This document shows positions 1 through 8,582 of a DNA stretch of 64,000 nt, in pieces. Source of the DNA: Emcibacter nanhaiensis (GTDB lineage Bacteria > Pseudomonadota > Alphaproteobacteria > Sphingomonadales > Emcibacteraceae). The stretch spans positions 162,900 to 226,899 of the forward strand of contig NZ_VFIY01000010.1 of assembly GCF_006385175.1 (NCBI RefSeq), read 5' to 3'. Position numbers and translations under genes: made by a program. The notes under the pieces are model-generated. The model saw nothing but the letters and a program-made list of their open reading frames with translations. It was not told the origin of the DNA and ran no database searches. The first letter of the stretch is position 1; each line of letters begins with the position of its first letter.

Positions 1-75
1 AGCAATATCAATAATTCGACAGAATTACCAGCCTTTTTGAATTCAAGGGCTGGGCCAGGCGATGCACTGATAATC

Positions 76-112
76 AAAAAAAATCCCGGAGCCTGCAGGA
101 CAGGTCCGGGAT
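76..112 (-). terminator. Rho-independent terminator of the aldehyde dehydrogenase operon
   Basis: An 8-bp perfect stem (ATCCCGGA at 83-90 pairing with TCCGGGAT at 105-112) is followed on the minus strand by a run of eight U residues (the A-run at 76-83). It lies just past the stop codon of the aldehyde dehydrogenase. The rest of bases 1-151 shows no gene. Confidence 0.8.
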
Positions 113-151
113 ATCCAAGTCAGGGAGATAGATTAATTCAACAGGAACCGG

Positions 152-1633
152 CTATTCAGCCGCCTCCCCGGTCTGCAGTAACATCACTTTTGTTTCGATA
201 TAGGGCGTCAGGCCTTCGACACCGCCTTCCCGGCCGATGCCGGAACATTTGAAACCGCCAAACGGCAGCGTGAAGTCTGCATTCATGCCGTTCTGCGCCA
301 TGTTGCCGGCCCGGATCCGCCGACCGATGGCATAGGCAGCCTCCGCGTCATTGGTGAAGACGGAAGAATTGAGGCCATATTCCGTCTCGTTCGCCAGCTC
401 CACTGCATGATCAACATCCCTGGCCGGGATCAGCGACAGCACCGGACCAAAGATTTCTTCCCGGGCGATGGTCATCTTGTTGTCCACGTTGGTAAACAGC
501 GTGGGCTCGAAGTAATAGCCCTTCAGGCCCTCGACCCGCCTGCCGCCATAGGCCAGGATCGCGCCTTCCTTGATCCCGGTCTCCACATAATGCTCGATGC
601 GCTCCAGTTGCCGCTTCATGGCCACAGGCCCCATTTCTGTCTCCGGATCCAGTGGTGAACCCACCTTTACCTGTTTCATCTCGGCAATAATGGCCTCGGC
701 AATTTCATCATGACGGTGCGCCGGCACAATCGCCCGGCTGAGCATGGCGCAAACCTGGCCACTGAGAATGGTAATCGTGCGGGCAAGGATTTTGCCTGCC
801 ACTTCCGCCGGCATGTCATCCAGCACAATGGCCGGGGACTTGCCACCCAGTTCCAGCGTAACGCGCGCCATACGCGCCCCGGCCACACTGGCGATGTGCC
901 GTCCAGCCGCAGTCGAGCCCGTAAAGCTGATCTTGTCGACGCCCGGATTTTGCACCAATTGGTCAGCGGCTTCGCGGTGGGCAGTCACCAGGTTTATAAC
1001 TCCAGCCGGCAACCCCGCTTCTTCCGCTGCTTCGGCGATGATGTAGGCTTCAAGCGGCGTTTCCGGCGACGGTTTCATGATCACCGGACAGCCGCTAATC
1101 AAAGCCGGGGCGATTTTCTGGGTCATGATGGCGCCGGGCATATTCCAGGGCGCAATGGCCGCCACGACACCGACCGGTTCGCGAATGACATGGGCGGTAT
1201 TGCCGGGCACTGTGGACGGCCGACTGGTTTCCCAAGCATAATTCTCACCGATGTCGGCATAGGCGGCAAGGGTCTCAACTGCGCCACCCACGGCAACTGG
1301 TGCAAAGGATGAAAGTGCCCCAATTTCCGCAGTAAAGGCGGCCGCCAATTCCGGTATCCGGCCGCGCAGGATCTCCGCCATGCGGCGCAGGGCATTGGCC
1401 CGCTCGCTTACACTCATGGTCGGCCAGGGGCCATGATCAAAGGCCTGCCGGGCCGCCGCCACGGCGGCATTGACATCATCCGCATTCGCTTCGGCAATCA
1501 CCGCGCATACTTCCTCGGTATGGGGGGAAACCACCTCGATACTGTCGCCCGAAGTCGGCGCCACCCATTCGCCGCCAATAAACAGCTTGTCCGGATGTTT
1601 GATATTCACATTTTCAGGTAGAACAGTCGCCAT
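152..1633 (-). CDS. NAD(P)+-dependent aldehyde dehydrogenase
   Basis: Aldehyde dehydrogenase superfamily enzyme of about 493 residues, the normal length for the family. The catalytic Glu lies in LELGGKSP (about residue 261) and the nucleophilic Cys in SGQVCAML (about 295). The NAD-site signature APWN and the C-terminal PFGGFKCSGIGREGG block are present. I chose the ATG at 1633 because AAGGAAG sits about 8 nt upstream; earlier in-frame ATGs at 1639 and 1651 are less well spaced. It lies downstream of a PQQ alcohol dehydrogenase on the same strand, so it probably oxidises the aldehyde that enzyme makes, or an aromatic aldehyde such as one released from lignin dimers. The substrate is inferred from context only. 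Confidence 0.93.
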   Translation of the reverse strand: MATVLPENVNIKHPDKLFIGGEWVAPTSGDSIEVVSPHTEEVCAVIAEANADDVNAAVAAARQAFDHGPWPTMSVSERANALRRMAEILRGRIPELAAAFTAEIGALSSFAPVAVGGAVETLAAYADIGENYAWETSRPSTVPGNTAHVIREPVGVVAAIAPWNMPGAIMTQKIAPALISGCPVIMKPSPETPLEAYIIAEAAEEAGLPAGVINLVTAHREAADQLVQNPGVDKISFTGSTAAGRHIASVAGARMARVTLELGGKSPAIVLDDMPAEVAGKILARTITILSGQVCAMLSRAIVPAHRHDEIAEAIIAEMKQVKVGSPLDPETEMGPVAMKRQLERIEHYVETGIKEGAILAYGGRRVEGLKGYYFEPTLFTNVDNKMTIAREEIFGPVLSLIPARDVDHAVELANETEYGLNSSVFTNDAEAAYAIGRRIRAGNMAQNGMNADFTLPFGGFKCSGIGREGGVEGLTPYIETKVMLLQTGEAAE

Positions 1634-1692
1634 TGTCATCTTCCTTTTCATTCAATTGGTCTTCGCCGGAATGCTCCGGTTAAAAACAGGCA

Positions 1693-3891
1693 TTAATAGT
1701 TGGACATGATCACCAGGCCTTTGGAATCCAGCGGCTTGCCGGCTTCCTTGAGGGCCTTTTCCCGGGCATGCTGTTTTTCCTGCAGGTCGATCAGATAAGC
1801 ATGGAGGGCCGCCACATCCTCTTCCGACAGCAGGTCATCCCATTGCGGCATGCCCATGCCGACCAGCAGGCCGTCCATCAGGATATCCCGGAACAGTTCA
1901 TGCTTTTCCGGCGTCAGCCGCCGCAGGTCGGGACTGATAGAGCGGACCATATTGGAATGGCACAGCGCGCAGTTGGCAAAGAACAGCTGGGCCCCTTTCG
2001 CAATTGTCTCAGGGGTCACATTGTCCGCCTGGGCCGGGGGTTCGGGCGCCACTTCCAGCGGCGGCAGGGCCTCGGGCTTCGGCACTTCTCCGCCGTCCAG
2101 TTTGAACACCAGTATCCGGTTGCTGTTTTCATATTTGTAGGGGGCGCTGTAGCCCGGCACGAAGGACCAGCCGCCACCGCCCCAGCCTGTGGCCACCGCC
2201 ACATATTGCACGCCGTCCACCTTGTAGGTCGCAGCCCCGGCCATGATCGCCGAGCCGGTATCGATTTCTTTCAGGGCTTCGCCTGTGGCCGCATCACGGA
2301 CATAAAATTTGCCGCCGATAGAGCCATGGAACAGAAGGCCGGACCTGGTCACCAGCATGCCGCTACGGTCCTGCCAGCCTTCGGCGTCCGCCGCCCAGAT
2401 GGTTTTCCCGGTCAATGGATCGGTGGCCCGCACTTGGGAAAAGCCCGGATTTTCCCGCACCCAGTCCATCTGCGGCAAGGCTTCGATCTGCTCTTTCAAC
2501 GCCGGTGGCATGGTCTCGAGAAAGCCTTCCAGGCTGGTGGTGAAAATCAGCGACGCCCCGGCATTGAGGCCCTTCTCCCGGTGCGGCTGCTTGCCAGGCA
2601 GGTTGTACATCAGGTTCCCCATATCCAGCACCGCAGCATAATAAATGCCGCTCTCCGGATCATAGGCCGGCGGGTACCAGTTGCGCGCCCCGGCGGAGGA
2701 CGGGAAGACAATCTTCGGCCCGGTACCATAGTCGGAATATTCCGGCGTCATGTTTGGCCGGCCGGTTTCCATGTCATAGCCGTCGGCCCAACTGGTCCGC
2801 ACCAGGGCGTTGATCGCCACCGGTTTGCCGGTAATCCGGTCGACAACATAAAGATAGCCGTTCTTGGGTGTATGGATGATGACCGGGCGGACTTCGCCAC
2901 CCACTTCCATGTCGGTCAGGGTCATGGGCTGGGTCGCGGTAAAGTCCCAGCTGTCGCGCGGCGTTTCCTGGTAATACCATTTCATCTTGCCGGTTTTGCG
3001 GTCCAGCGCCACAATCGAGGACAAGTAGAGGTTATCCCCTTCGCCGCCGGAACGGGAGGCGTGGGAATAAGGCCCGCCATTTCCGGTACCCACATAGATC
3101 ACATCAAAACGATCATCATAGACAATGGCGTCCCAGGCCGTACCGCCGCCGCCAATATCCCAGCGGCTGTTCTCGCCCCAGGTTTCGAGCGCCTTCTCCA
3201 AATCCTCATTTTCCTGCGGGCCAAGCGCCGGGTCATGGGGAATGGTGTAGAAGCGCCAGGCCTGTGAGCCGTCAGAGATATGATAGGCGGTCACATAGCC
3301 GCGCACATCAAATTCGGACCCGGCGTTACCAATCAGCACCAGGTCCCCGGCCACTTCCGGTGCACCGGTGCTGGAATAACCGCGGCTGTGGTCGACAATA
3401 GTATCCACCTGCCAGGCCACCTCGCCGGTCTTCTGGTCCAGGGCATAGAGGATGCCGTCCAGCGCCCCGACCATGACCTTGCCGTCACTCACCGCAATCC
3501 CGCGGTTGGCCTGGTCACAGCAGACCACCCGGTTGACCTGCATATTCACATCGGGTTCGAAGGTCCAGAGTTCCTCGCCGGTAACAGCATTAAGAGCATA
3601 TACCCGACCCAGGTTACCGCTGGTGTACAAGATGCCGTCGATTACCACCGGAGTTGCTTCCTGAACCCGGCCGGTACCCATATCATAGGACCAGGCGAGC
3701 CCGAGCCGGCTCACATTATCCCTGTTGATGTCGGTCAGGCGGGAATAATGGCTGTCATTGCCGTCTCCACCCGGCATGGGCCAGTTTTCACCAGCGCCGA
3801 CTTCAGGCGCAGACATCTGTGCGCTGTCATTACAAGCAGCGCAAAACAGTCCAAGAACTGCAGCACAAAGCAGTTTTATACTCATCTTCAT
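1693..3891 (-). CDS. PQQ-dependent alcohol dehydrogenase with C-terminal cytochrome c (quinohemoprotein)
   Basis: A 732-residue periplasmic quinohemoprotein. The N-terminus has a lipoprotein-type signal (hydrophobic core, then LFCAAC), so it may be lipid-anchored. The beta-propeller carries the adjacent-cysteine motif (VVCCDQ, about residues 125-130) typical of PQQ alcohol dehydrogenases, plus repeated tryptophan-docking segments. A C-terminal cytochrome c domain (about 635-710) has the haem motif CALCH and a candidate Met ligand in GMPQWDD. It should oxidise a primary alcohol to an aldehyde and pass electrons internally to haem. It sits between an NmrA-like gene and the aldehyde dehydrogenase, giving an alcohol-to-acid pair. 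In this neighbourhood a lignin-derived phenylpropanol side chain is a plausible substrate, but that is inference. Confidence 0.92.
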   Translation of the reverse strand: MKMSIKLLCAAVLGLFCAACNDSAQMSAPEVGAGENWPMPGGDGNDSHYSRLTDINRDNVSRLGLAWSYDMGTGRVQEATPVVIDGILYTSGNLGRVYALNAVTGEELWTFEPDVNMQVNRVVCCDQANRGIAVSDGKVMVGALDGILYALDQKTGEVAWQVDTIVDHSRGYSSTGAPEVAGDLVLIGNAGSEFDVRGYVTAYHISDGSQAWRFYTIPHDPALGPQENEDLEKALETWGENSRWDIGGGGTAWDAIVYDDRFDVIYVGTGNGGPYSHASRSGGEGDNLYLSSIVALDRKTGKMKWYYQETPRDSWDFTATQPMTLTDMEVGGEVRPVIIHTPKNGYLYVVDRITGKPVAINALVRTSWADGYDMETGRPNMTPEYSDYGTGPKIVFPSSAGARNWYPPAYDPESGIYYAAVLDMGNLMYNLPGKQPHREKGLNAGASLIFTTSLEGFLETMPPALKEQIEALPQMDWVRENPGFSQVRATDPLTGKTIWAADAEGWQDRSGMLVTRSGLLFHGSIGGKFYVRDAATGEALKEIDTGSAIMAGAATYKVDGVQYVAVATGWGGGGWSFVPGYSAPYKYENSNRILVFKLDGGEVPKPEALPPLEVAPEPPAQADNVTPETIAKGAQLFFANCALCHSNMVRSISPDLRRLTPEKHELFRDILMDGLLVGMGMPQWDDLLSEEDVAALHAYLIDLQEKQHAREKALKEAGKPLDSKGLVIMSNY

Positions 3892-3906
3892 TGGTCTAAC
3901 GCCTCT

Positions 3907-4815
3907 TTACACCGGCCACATGGATTTATGTTCCAGCATCACTGCGCGCAGGCTTTTCGGCGGCCGGCCGGTGATGCGTTCCACATTGTCATTGATCTTG
4001 TTGAAATAGCCTTCCTTGATGGCCTGGCCGAAGGTCACCATGTCGTCGCTGGACCAGGGAATCGGGCCATCGGGCACAATATCGCTGGCGTGACGCGGAG
4101 CGCCAAGGGAATCAAAATAGGCAAACATGGCCTCGTCATCGACCGGAATAACCTCGATCTCCTTGCCGATAATCTCGCTGGCGATGGCCATGGCTTCGGG
4201 AATGGACAGCAGTTCCGGCCCGGTCAGGTCGTAGGCCTTTCGGCGATGACCTTCCTGGGTCAGTACGCCCACCGCCACCGCCACGCAATCCTCGCGGGAG
4301 ACAAAGGCCACCTTGCCGTCACCGCAATTGTCCGGCAGCTTGCCGGCGATCAGCGCCCCCGGCACCATGGCCCCGGCGATGGCTTCCGCATACTGGCTGT
4401 CGCGCAGGAAAGTCCAGTCGGCGCCGGACTGCTCGATAATTTCCTCGGTCGCCCGATGGTCCAGTTTGACAATAGCCGGATTTCCGGGCTCGTCGGCGCT
4501 GATGATCGAGGTATAGGCGATATGATCGACCCCGGCCGCCACCGCCGCCTCGATGGCATTGCGATGCTGGGACACCCGGGTGCCGACCCGCGCCGTGCTG
4601 ATCAGCAGCATTTTGGTGCCGCCCGCAAAGGCCGCACCAAGGGAGGCCTTATTGTCAAAATCGGCATAGCGCACGTGGGCGCCCTGTTTCCTGAAGTCTT
4701 CCAGCTTGTCCGGACTGCGCGACGTCAGGATCACCTGATCTGCCGGCACTTTTGTCAGAAGTAATTCGGCCGCTGCACGGCCAAACTGGCCGGAGGCCCC
4801 TGTAATGATTATCAT
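3907..4815 (-). CDS. NmrA/QorB-like NAD(P)-binding oxidoreductase
   Basis: About 302 residues from the preferred start. The protein opens with the Rossmann motif MIIITGASGQFGRAAAE, the hallmark of NmrA-like and type 2 quinone oxidoreductase atypical SDRs. No classical SDR YxxxK triad is evident, as expected for that group. The ATG at 4815 is chosen over one 33 nt upstream because the glycine-rich motif starts directly there and AGGGAG precedes it. It could reduce a quinone or act as a redox-sensing regulator. It is divergent from the SnoaL-like gene, sharing a 105-bp intergenic region that contains palindrome A, and it is followed closely by the PQQ dehydrogenase. Confidence 0.82.
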   Translation of the reverse strand: MIIITGASGQFGRAAAELLLTKVPADQVILTSRSPDKLEDFRKQGAHVRYADFDNKASLGAAFAGGTKMLLISTARVGTRVSQHRNAIEAAVAAGVDHIAYTSIISADEPGNPAIVKLDHRATEEIIEQSGADWTFLRDSQYAEAIAGAMVPGALIAGKLPDNCGDGKVAFVSREDCVAVAVGVLTQEGHRRKAYDLTGPELLSIPEAMAIASEIIGKEIEVIPVDDEAMFAYFDSLGAPRHASDIVPDGPIPWSSDDMVTFGQAIKEGYFNKINDNVERITGRPPKSLRAVMLEHKSMWPV

Positions 4816-4864
4816 GAAACAACTCCCTGATACCCTGTTCCGGGTCAATTCTTGTTTACAACTG

Positions 4865-4876
4865 TAACATATGTTA
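4865..4876. promoter_or_regulatory. Palindrome A operator candidate (TAACATATGTTA)
   Basis: A perfect 12-bp palindrome lies midway between the divergent starts of the NmrA-like gene (50 bp away) and the SnoaL-like gene (45 bp away). Near-identical copies occur at 10121 and 14060, upstream of other genes of the same catabolic block. Confidence 0.6.
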
Positions 4877-4920
4877 TTATTAATGCAAGGCCTAACAAAC
4901 TAATTACCGGGAGAACGGCG

Positions 4921-5415
4921 GTGAAACTGCAGATTGAAGACAGACTGGCCCTACAGGACCTGATTGCCAACTATAGCTGGGCTTTGGATACGGGCGATGT
5001 GGAGGCGCTTGTCGAGTGCTTCACCCCCGACGCCCGCATGGTCGAAGAAGTCTTCGAAGACCCGGATATCTGGGAAGGCCATGACGGCATCCGCGGCATC
5101 GCCGAACATTACCGCAATGCGCCGGGTTTTCCCGGCCGCCAGCATCATGTCACCCAGACTCAGTATATGCCGCAGGAAGACGGCTCGGTCAAAATGCGCA
5201 GCTTCGCTTTTGTCACCGAATGCGAGGGCGAACCGCCTTACCTGCTGCGCTTCACCGGCTATTATGACGATCACGCCGTGAAAGGCAATGACGGCACCTG
5301 GCGCTTCCATCGCCGTACGGTGCGGTTGTGGGACGGGGAAATCCTCAGCAAATTCCCGGGCCGTGGCGAATGGGTGCCGCGCAAGCGTCCCGCCTCCCTG
5401 ATCATCAAGAAATAA
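4921..5415 (+). CDS. SnoaL/NTF2-fold protein, possible lignin-dimer lyase
   Basis: A 164-residue protein from a GTG start preceded by GGGAGAACGGCG; the ATG at 4852 would add residues unlike the family and overlap the promoter. The opening (D-R-L-A-L-Q-D-L-I-A-N-Y, then D-T-G-D and F-T-P-D-A) is the standard SnoaL_4 pattern. Members of this fold include polyketide cyclases and dehydratases. They also include LdpA, the enzyme that deformylates 1,2-diarylpropane-1,3-diols to lignostilbene, and LsdE in phenylcoumaran catabolism. A lignostilbene-dioxygenase-like gene lies 3 kb away with the same operator, so a comparable role is attractive but not shown by motif. Confidence 0.75.
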   Translation: MKLQIEDRLALQDLIANYSWALDTGDVEALVECFTPDARMVEEVFEDPDIWEGHDGIRGIAEHYRNAPGFPGRQHHVTQTQYMPQEDGSVKMRSFAFVTECEGEPPYLLRFTGYYDDHAVKGNDGTWRFHRRTVRLWDGEILSKFPGRGEWVPRKRPASLIIKK

Positions 5416-5417
5416 AC

Positions 5418-5753
5418 TTACTCCGCATTTCCGGCGGCGAGATAGGTGGCGATGGCCTCAAGCTGTTCGTCCGAGGCCTCGCCCCGCGGGATTGCCGGCA
5501 TATTGCCGATGCCGCTGCGGGCGGCGTGGATCACATAATCCGCAGTCAGGTCGGTGCGTTTTTCCAGAAATGGCTCATCGACCCGGCGCGCCAGCAGCCC
5601 GGTGCCCATACCCATCACCCGGTGACACATGGCGCATTTTTCATGGAACAGCGCCTTGCCGTCCAGCATTGCCGCTTCCTCGCCGCGTGCGCAAATGGTG
5701 AACAGTCCGGAAAGCAGGGTGATTGCCAACAGTCGACCAGCTTTTCGTTTCAT
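5418..5753 (-). CDS. Periplasmic cytochrome c subunit (PchC/EhyA-like)
   Basis: An approximately 111-residue c-type cytochrome with an N-terminal signal peptide (KRKAGRLLAITLLSGLFTI) and one haem-binding site, CAMCH, followed by a Met-rich stretch (VMGMGTG). The ATG at 5753 is chosen because GGGAGGT lies just upstream; the longer form would overlap the preceding gene. It follows the VAO-type flavoprotein by 14 nt on the same strand. That is the arrangement of flavocytochromes such as p-cresol methylhydroxylase and eugenol hydroxylase, where the cytochrome accepts electrons from FAD. Its 3' end is 2 nt from the convergent SnoaL-like gene. Confidence 0.85.
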   Translation of the reverse strand: MKRKAGRLLAITLLSGLFTICARGEEAAMLDGKALFHEKCAMCHRVMGMGTGLLARRVDEPFLEKRTDLTADYVIHAARSGIGNMPAIPRGEASDEQLEAIATYLAAGNAE

Positions 5754-5767
5754 CGCACACCTCCCGC

Positions 5768-7330
5768 TCATTTCGTCCTCTCCCCGTCATAGCGTTTGGG
5801 CCAGACGCCGCTTTTGCCGGGGGCAATGATGCCGGCCGGATCGAGGGCATTCTTGACCTTTTCATTGAGGCGCAGCAGGGCATGGTCATTGAAGTCATAG
5901 GTCGCCGCCACCGTATCCATATAGTCGAGATGGGTGCGGTATTCGCCGTAACCTTCCGCCCGGGAATCCTTGATCAGCGCCCGCAGGAATGGATCGACCC
6001 GGCCCATCATGTCCGGATCATCCTTGTTGAGCAGCACCGCGTTGACATTGATCAGGTGACGTTCACCGAAAGCGAAACTCGCCTGGTAATCCATGCCGAA
6101 CTCCTTGTAGCGGGCATAGGTGCGCTTGAACTGCCGCATGGCCAGCGTGCCGGACTGGGGCAGCACCGGCGAAAAGCCGATATGGCCGCCGCGCCCGCCG
6201 TGCCAGTTGGAATTCTGCATCGGGAACGTGAGCGGCACCCCGACCCAGCCGGTGTTTTCCAACGGTTCGCCCTGACGCCAGGAGGTGGGCTTGACCCGCA
6301 TGGGCTTCAGGTCGGTCATGGCCTTTTCCAGGATGGCGTAGGCCGCCTTGTTAACGCCTTCCCGGCCATAGAGCCTGAGGCTGACACCCCACCAGCCCAT
6401 GCCGTATTTCTTGCGGATGGCGGCAATCACCTCGTCGGACAGGGCGCCGGGCTTGTCGGTCCATTCATCCCGGGTGGTGAGGATCGCCGCAGCGCGGAGC
6501 CAGTTGCCGATGGTCGGCGACTGCTGCAACAAGCCTTCGCGGCGCAGGGGCCCGAGCGTATCAATCAGCGGCCCCAGGTCTTCCGGGTTGTTGAACTCCA
6601 CATCCATGCCCATCACCGATTCCGGTTCCGGCATCAGCCACAGACCCATTTTGGTGACGACGCCGAAGTTGGACTGGACGAACATCTGGTCCCAGGCCGG
6701 GCCATAACCATAGCGATAGAGGAGCCAGGTCGGCGAGTCGGTGAGCGCCCCCATGCCGGTACGCACCAGATCGCCGTCCGGCATCACCACTTCCATGCCG
6801 CAGATCTTGGAGGTGTGATCACCATACGGCGTATAGCCGACGCCGCGGTCGAGCGCATTGCCGACCACGGAGCCCCAGCTGTTACCGGGCACCGACAGCC
6901 ACAGCTTGATGTTATTTTCCTTGAGATAGTCATAGAGATCATAGAAGCCGACCCCGGGTTCCAGCAGCACGGTGCCGTTTTCCTCGTCGATTTCAATCTT
7001 CTTCATGCGCGACAGGTCGAGCACCACGGTACCGGACATGACCGGGGCGGAGCCGCCGTAACCAAGGTTCTTGCCGCGGCTGATTGGCCAGAGCGGCACC
7101 TTATGCTCGGCAGCAATGCGGACGATGGCCTGGACTTCCTCGGCACTGGCCGGCGCAATGGCGCCGAGGGTCTGGTGCAGGTCGTCATTGACCGCGAATT
7201 TGTCGGCATAGCTGTCTACGTCTTCCGGCTCGAAAAACAGGTATTTCTCGCCGACTACCGCAGCAAAGCCCTTCATGGCGGCATTCAGCGCCCCTTGAGT
7301 CAGGCCTGGCGGCAAATTAGTTGTCCCCAT
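5768..7330 (-). CDS. FAD-binding oxidase/hydroxylase of the VAO/PCMH family (flavocytochrome flavoprotein)
   Basis: A 520-residue flavoprotein. The N-terminal FAD-binding domain has the segment PISRGKNLGYGGSAP and later GNALDRGVGYTPYGDH, both typical of the vanillyl-alcohol oxidase/p-cresol methylhydroxylase family. The C-terminal half is the cytochrome/substrate domain. With the adjacent cytochrome c it most likely forms an 8-alpha-linked flavocytochrome that hydroxylates or dehydrogenates a 4-alkylphenol, such as p-cresol, eugenol or a propylphenol, in the periplasm. GGGGAG precedes the start. Its first 14 nt overlap the end of the upstream MFS gene, so the two are translationally coupled. 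I could not fix the covalent-FAD residue by eye. Confidence 0.87.
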   Translation of the reverse strand: MGTTNLPPGLTQGALNAAMKGFAAVVGEKYLFFEPEDVDSYADKFAVNDDLHQTLGAIAPASAEEVQAIVRIAAEHKVPLWPISRGKNLGYGGSAPVMSGTVVLDLSRMKKIEIDEENGTVLLEPGVGFYDLYDYLKENNIKLWLSVPGNSWGSVVGNALDRGVGYTPYGDHTSKICGMEVVMPDGDLVRTGMGALTDSPTWLLYRYGYGPAWDQMFVQSNFGVVTKMGLWLMPEPESVMGMDVEFNNPEDLGPLIDTLGPLRREGLLQQSPTIGNWLRAAAILTTRDEWTDKPGALSDEVIAAIRKKYGMGWWGVSLRLYGREGVNKAAYAILEKAMTDLKPMRVKPTSWRQGEPLENTGWVGVPLTFPMQNSNWHGGRGGHIGFSPVLPQSGTLAMRQFKRTYARYKEFGMDYQASFAFGERHLINVNAVLLNKDDPDMMGRVDPFLRALIKDSRAEGYGEYRTHLDYMDTVAATYDFNDHALLRLNEKVKNALDPAGIIAPGKSGVWPKRYDGERTK

Positions 7331-8564
7331 TTGGACTCTCCCCTTGATTATGTGGTTCTTCCGGATGCAGCTCCTCTTCGCCGGAGGTCAGCGCCCAGGA
7401 AAAGACAAAGACCCCGCCCAGAACGCCAGCCAGCGGCACTACACTTGTATCCGGCAACACGGAAATCAGCGCACTGGCTGAGGCCACAATCGCCAGCTGG
7501 ATGGTACCCAGCGTCCCGGCCGCAGCGCCGACATTTTCCTTCACCGTATCCAGCGCCGCAACAGCGGCTGGCGTCAGCATCAGGCCGGACAATGTAAAGA
7601 CCAGCATGGAATAGATCATAAAAATGATCAGGTTCATGACCCCCGCCGCCAGCAGCAGGGTCAGCACTATGGTCAACAGCACACCGACCGCCCCGACCGA
7701 ACGCAATACCATTCTGGGGCCCCAGAGCTTCATCAGTCCCGGCGAAAACTGGGTGGAGGCAATGGAACACAAGGCATTGAGCGCCAGCAACAGGCTGTAC
7801 TCCATGCTGTCGAGGCCATAAATTTTGGAAAAAACGAACGGCGCCGCCGTGACGTAGGAAAAGGGAATGGTGGTGGCGAAAGCGGCGACAAAGGCGCTGG
7901 CAAAAAACCGCCGGTTGGTCAGCAGCGCCCGGTATTTGGGTAATATGGAGGCTCCCTTTTGCAGCCGGGCCGACGGCGGCAGGGATTCCGGCAGGTAAAA
8001 GCGCACCAGCAGAATGGCAAAAAGGCCGATCGCCGCCAGCACCAGGAACAGGCCCCGCCAGGGCATCACCGTCATCAGGAAACTGCCGGCCAGCGGCGCC
8101 AGGATCGGCGAGATACCAATGATCAGGAAACTGTTGGCCATCAGCCGGGCGGCATGATGGCCGGAGGCCAGGTCGCGGATCATGGCCCGGGACACGGCGG
8201 TGCCGGCGCAAACCCCGAAGCCCTGGACGAAGCGCAACAGGATCAGCTGCGTTATACCGCTGGTGGCCGCGCAGGCGACAGAGGCGGCGACAAACAGGCC
8301 AAGCCCCAGGTATAGGGGCAGCTTGCGTCCATAACGGTCACCGAACAGGCCCACCGGGATCTGCGCCACGGCCAGCGCCAGGAAGAATACCGACAGGGTC
8401 AGCTGCACCTGATCCGGCGAAGCGGACAGCTCCCCGGCCATGGCCGGAAAGGCCGGCAGATACAGGTCGATGGAAATGGGCCCGATCGCCGACAACAGCC
8501 CGAGGACGATGCCGAGATGGAGCATCGAAAAGCTGTTCAGCGTCTCTGATTTTGCTTCAGCCAA
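7317..8564 (-). CDS. MFS transporter, Bcr/CflA-type drug-resistance family
   Basis: A 415-residue membrane protein with about 12 predicted transmembrane segments. Near the N-terminus, IGPISIDLYLPAFPAM is the diagnostic segment of Bcr/CflA proton antiporters, followed by the MFS loop motif GDRYGRK. The reading begins at a TTG (8564) with AGGA upstream, 18 nt after the dioxygenase stop. An ATG 13 codons later is the alternative. Placed between a dioxygenase and a flavocytochrome, it probably exports or moves a phenolic compound. The direction and substrate of transport are unknown. Confidence 0.87.
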   Translation of the reverse strand: MAEAKSETLNSFSMLHLGIVLGLLSAIGPISIDLYLPAFPAMAGELSASPDQVQLTLSVFFLALAVAQIPVGLFGDRYGRKLPLYLGLGLFVAASVACAATSGITQLILLRFVQGFGVCAGTAVSRAMIRDLASGHHAARLMANSFLIIGISPILAPLAGSFLMTVMPWRGLFLVLAAIGLFAILLVRFYLPESLPPSARLQKGASILPKYRALLTNRRFFASAFVAAFATTIPFSYVTAAPFVFSKIYGLDSMEYSLLLALNALCSIASTQFSPGLMKLWGPRMVLRSVGAVGVLLTIVLTLLLAAGVMNLIIFMIYSMLVFTLSGLMLTPAAVAALDTVKENVGAAAGTLGTIQLAIVASASALISVLPDTSVVPLAGVLGGVFVFSWALTSGEEELHPEEPHNQGESPNGDN

Positions 8565-8582
8565 CCCCTTAGTCCTGCCCGG

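Noticed and set aside
1768..3267. A 499-codon plus-strand open frame antisense to the PQQ dehydrogenase
   Set aside because: It mirrors a well-supported gene in a GC-rich region, is rich in His, Arg and Pro, and shows no family motif.
5723..7597. A 624-codon plus-strand open frame antisense to the flavocytochrome genes
   Set aside because: Shadow frame of the VAO/PCMH gene, with low-complexity composition and no recognisable domain.
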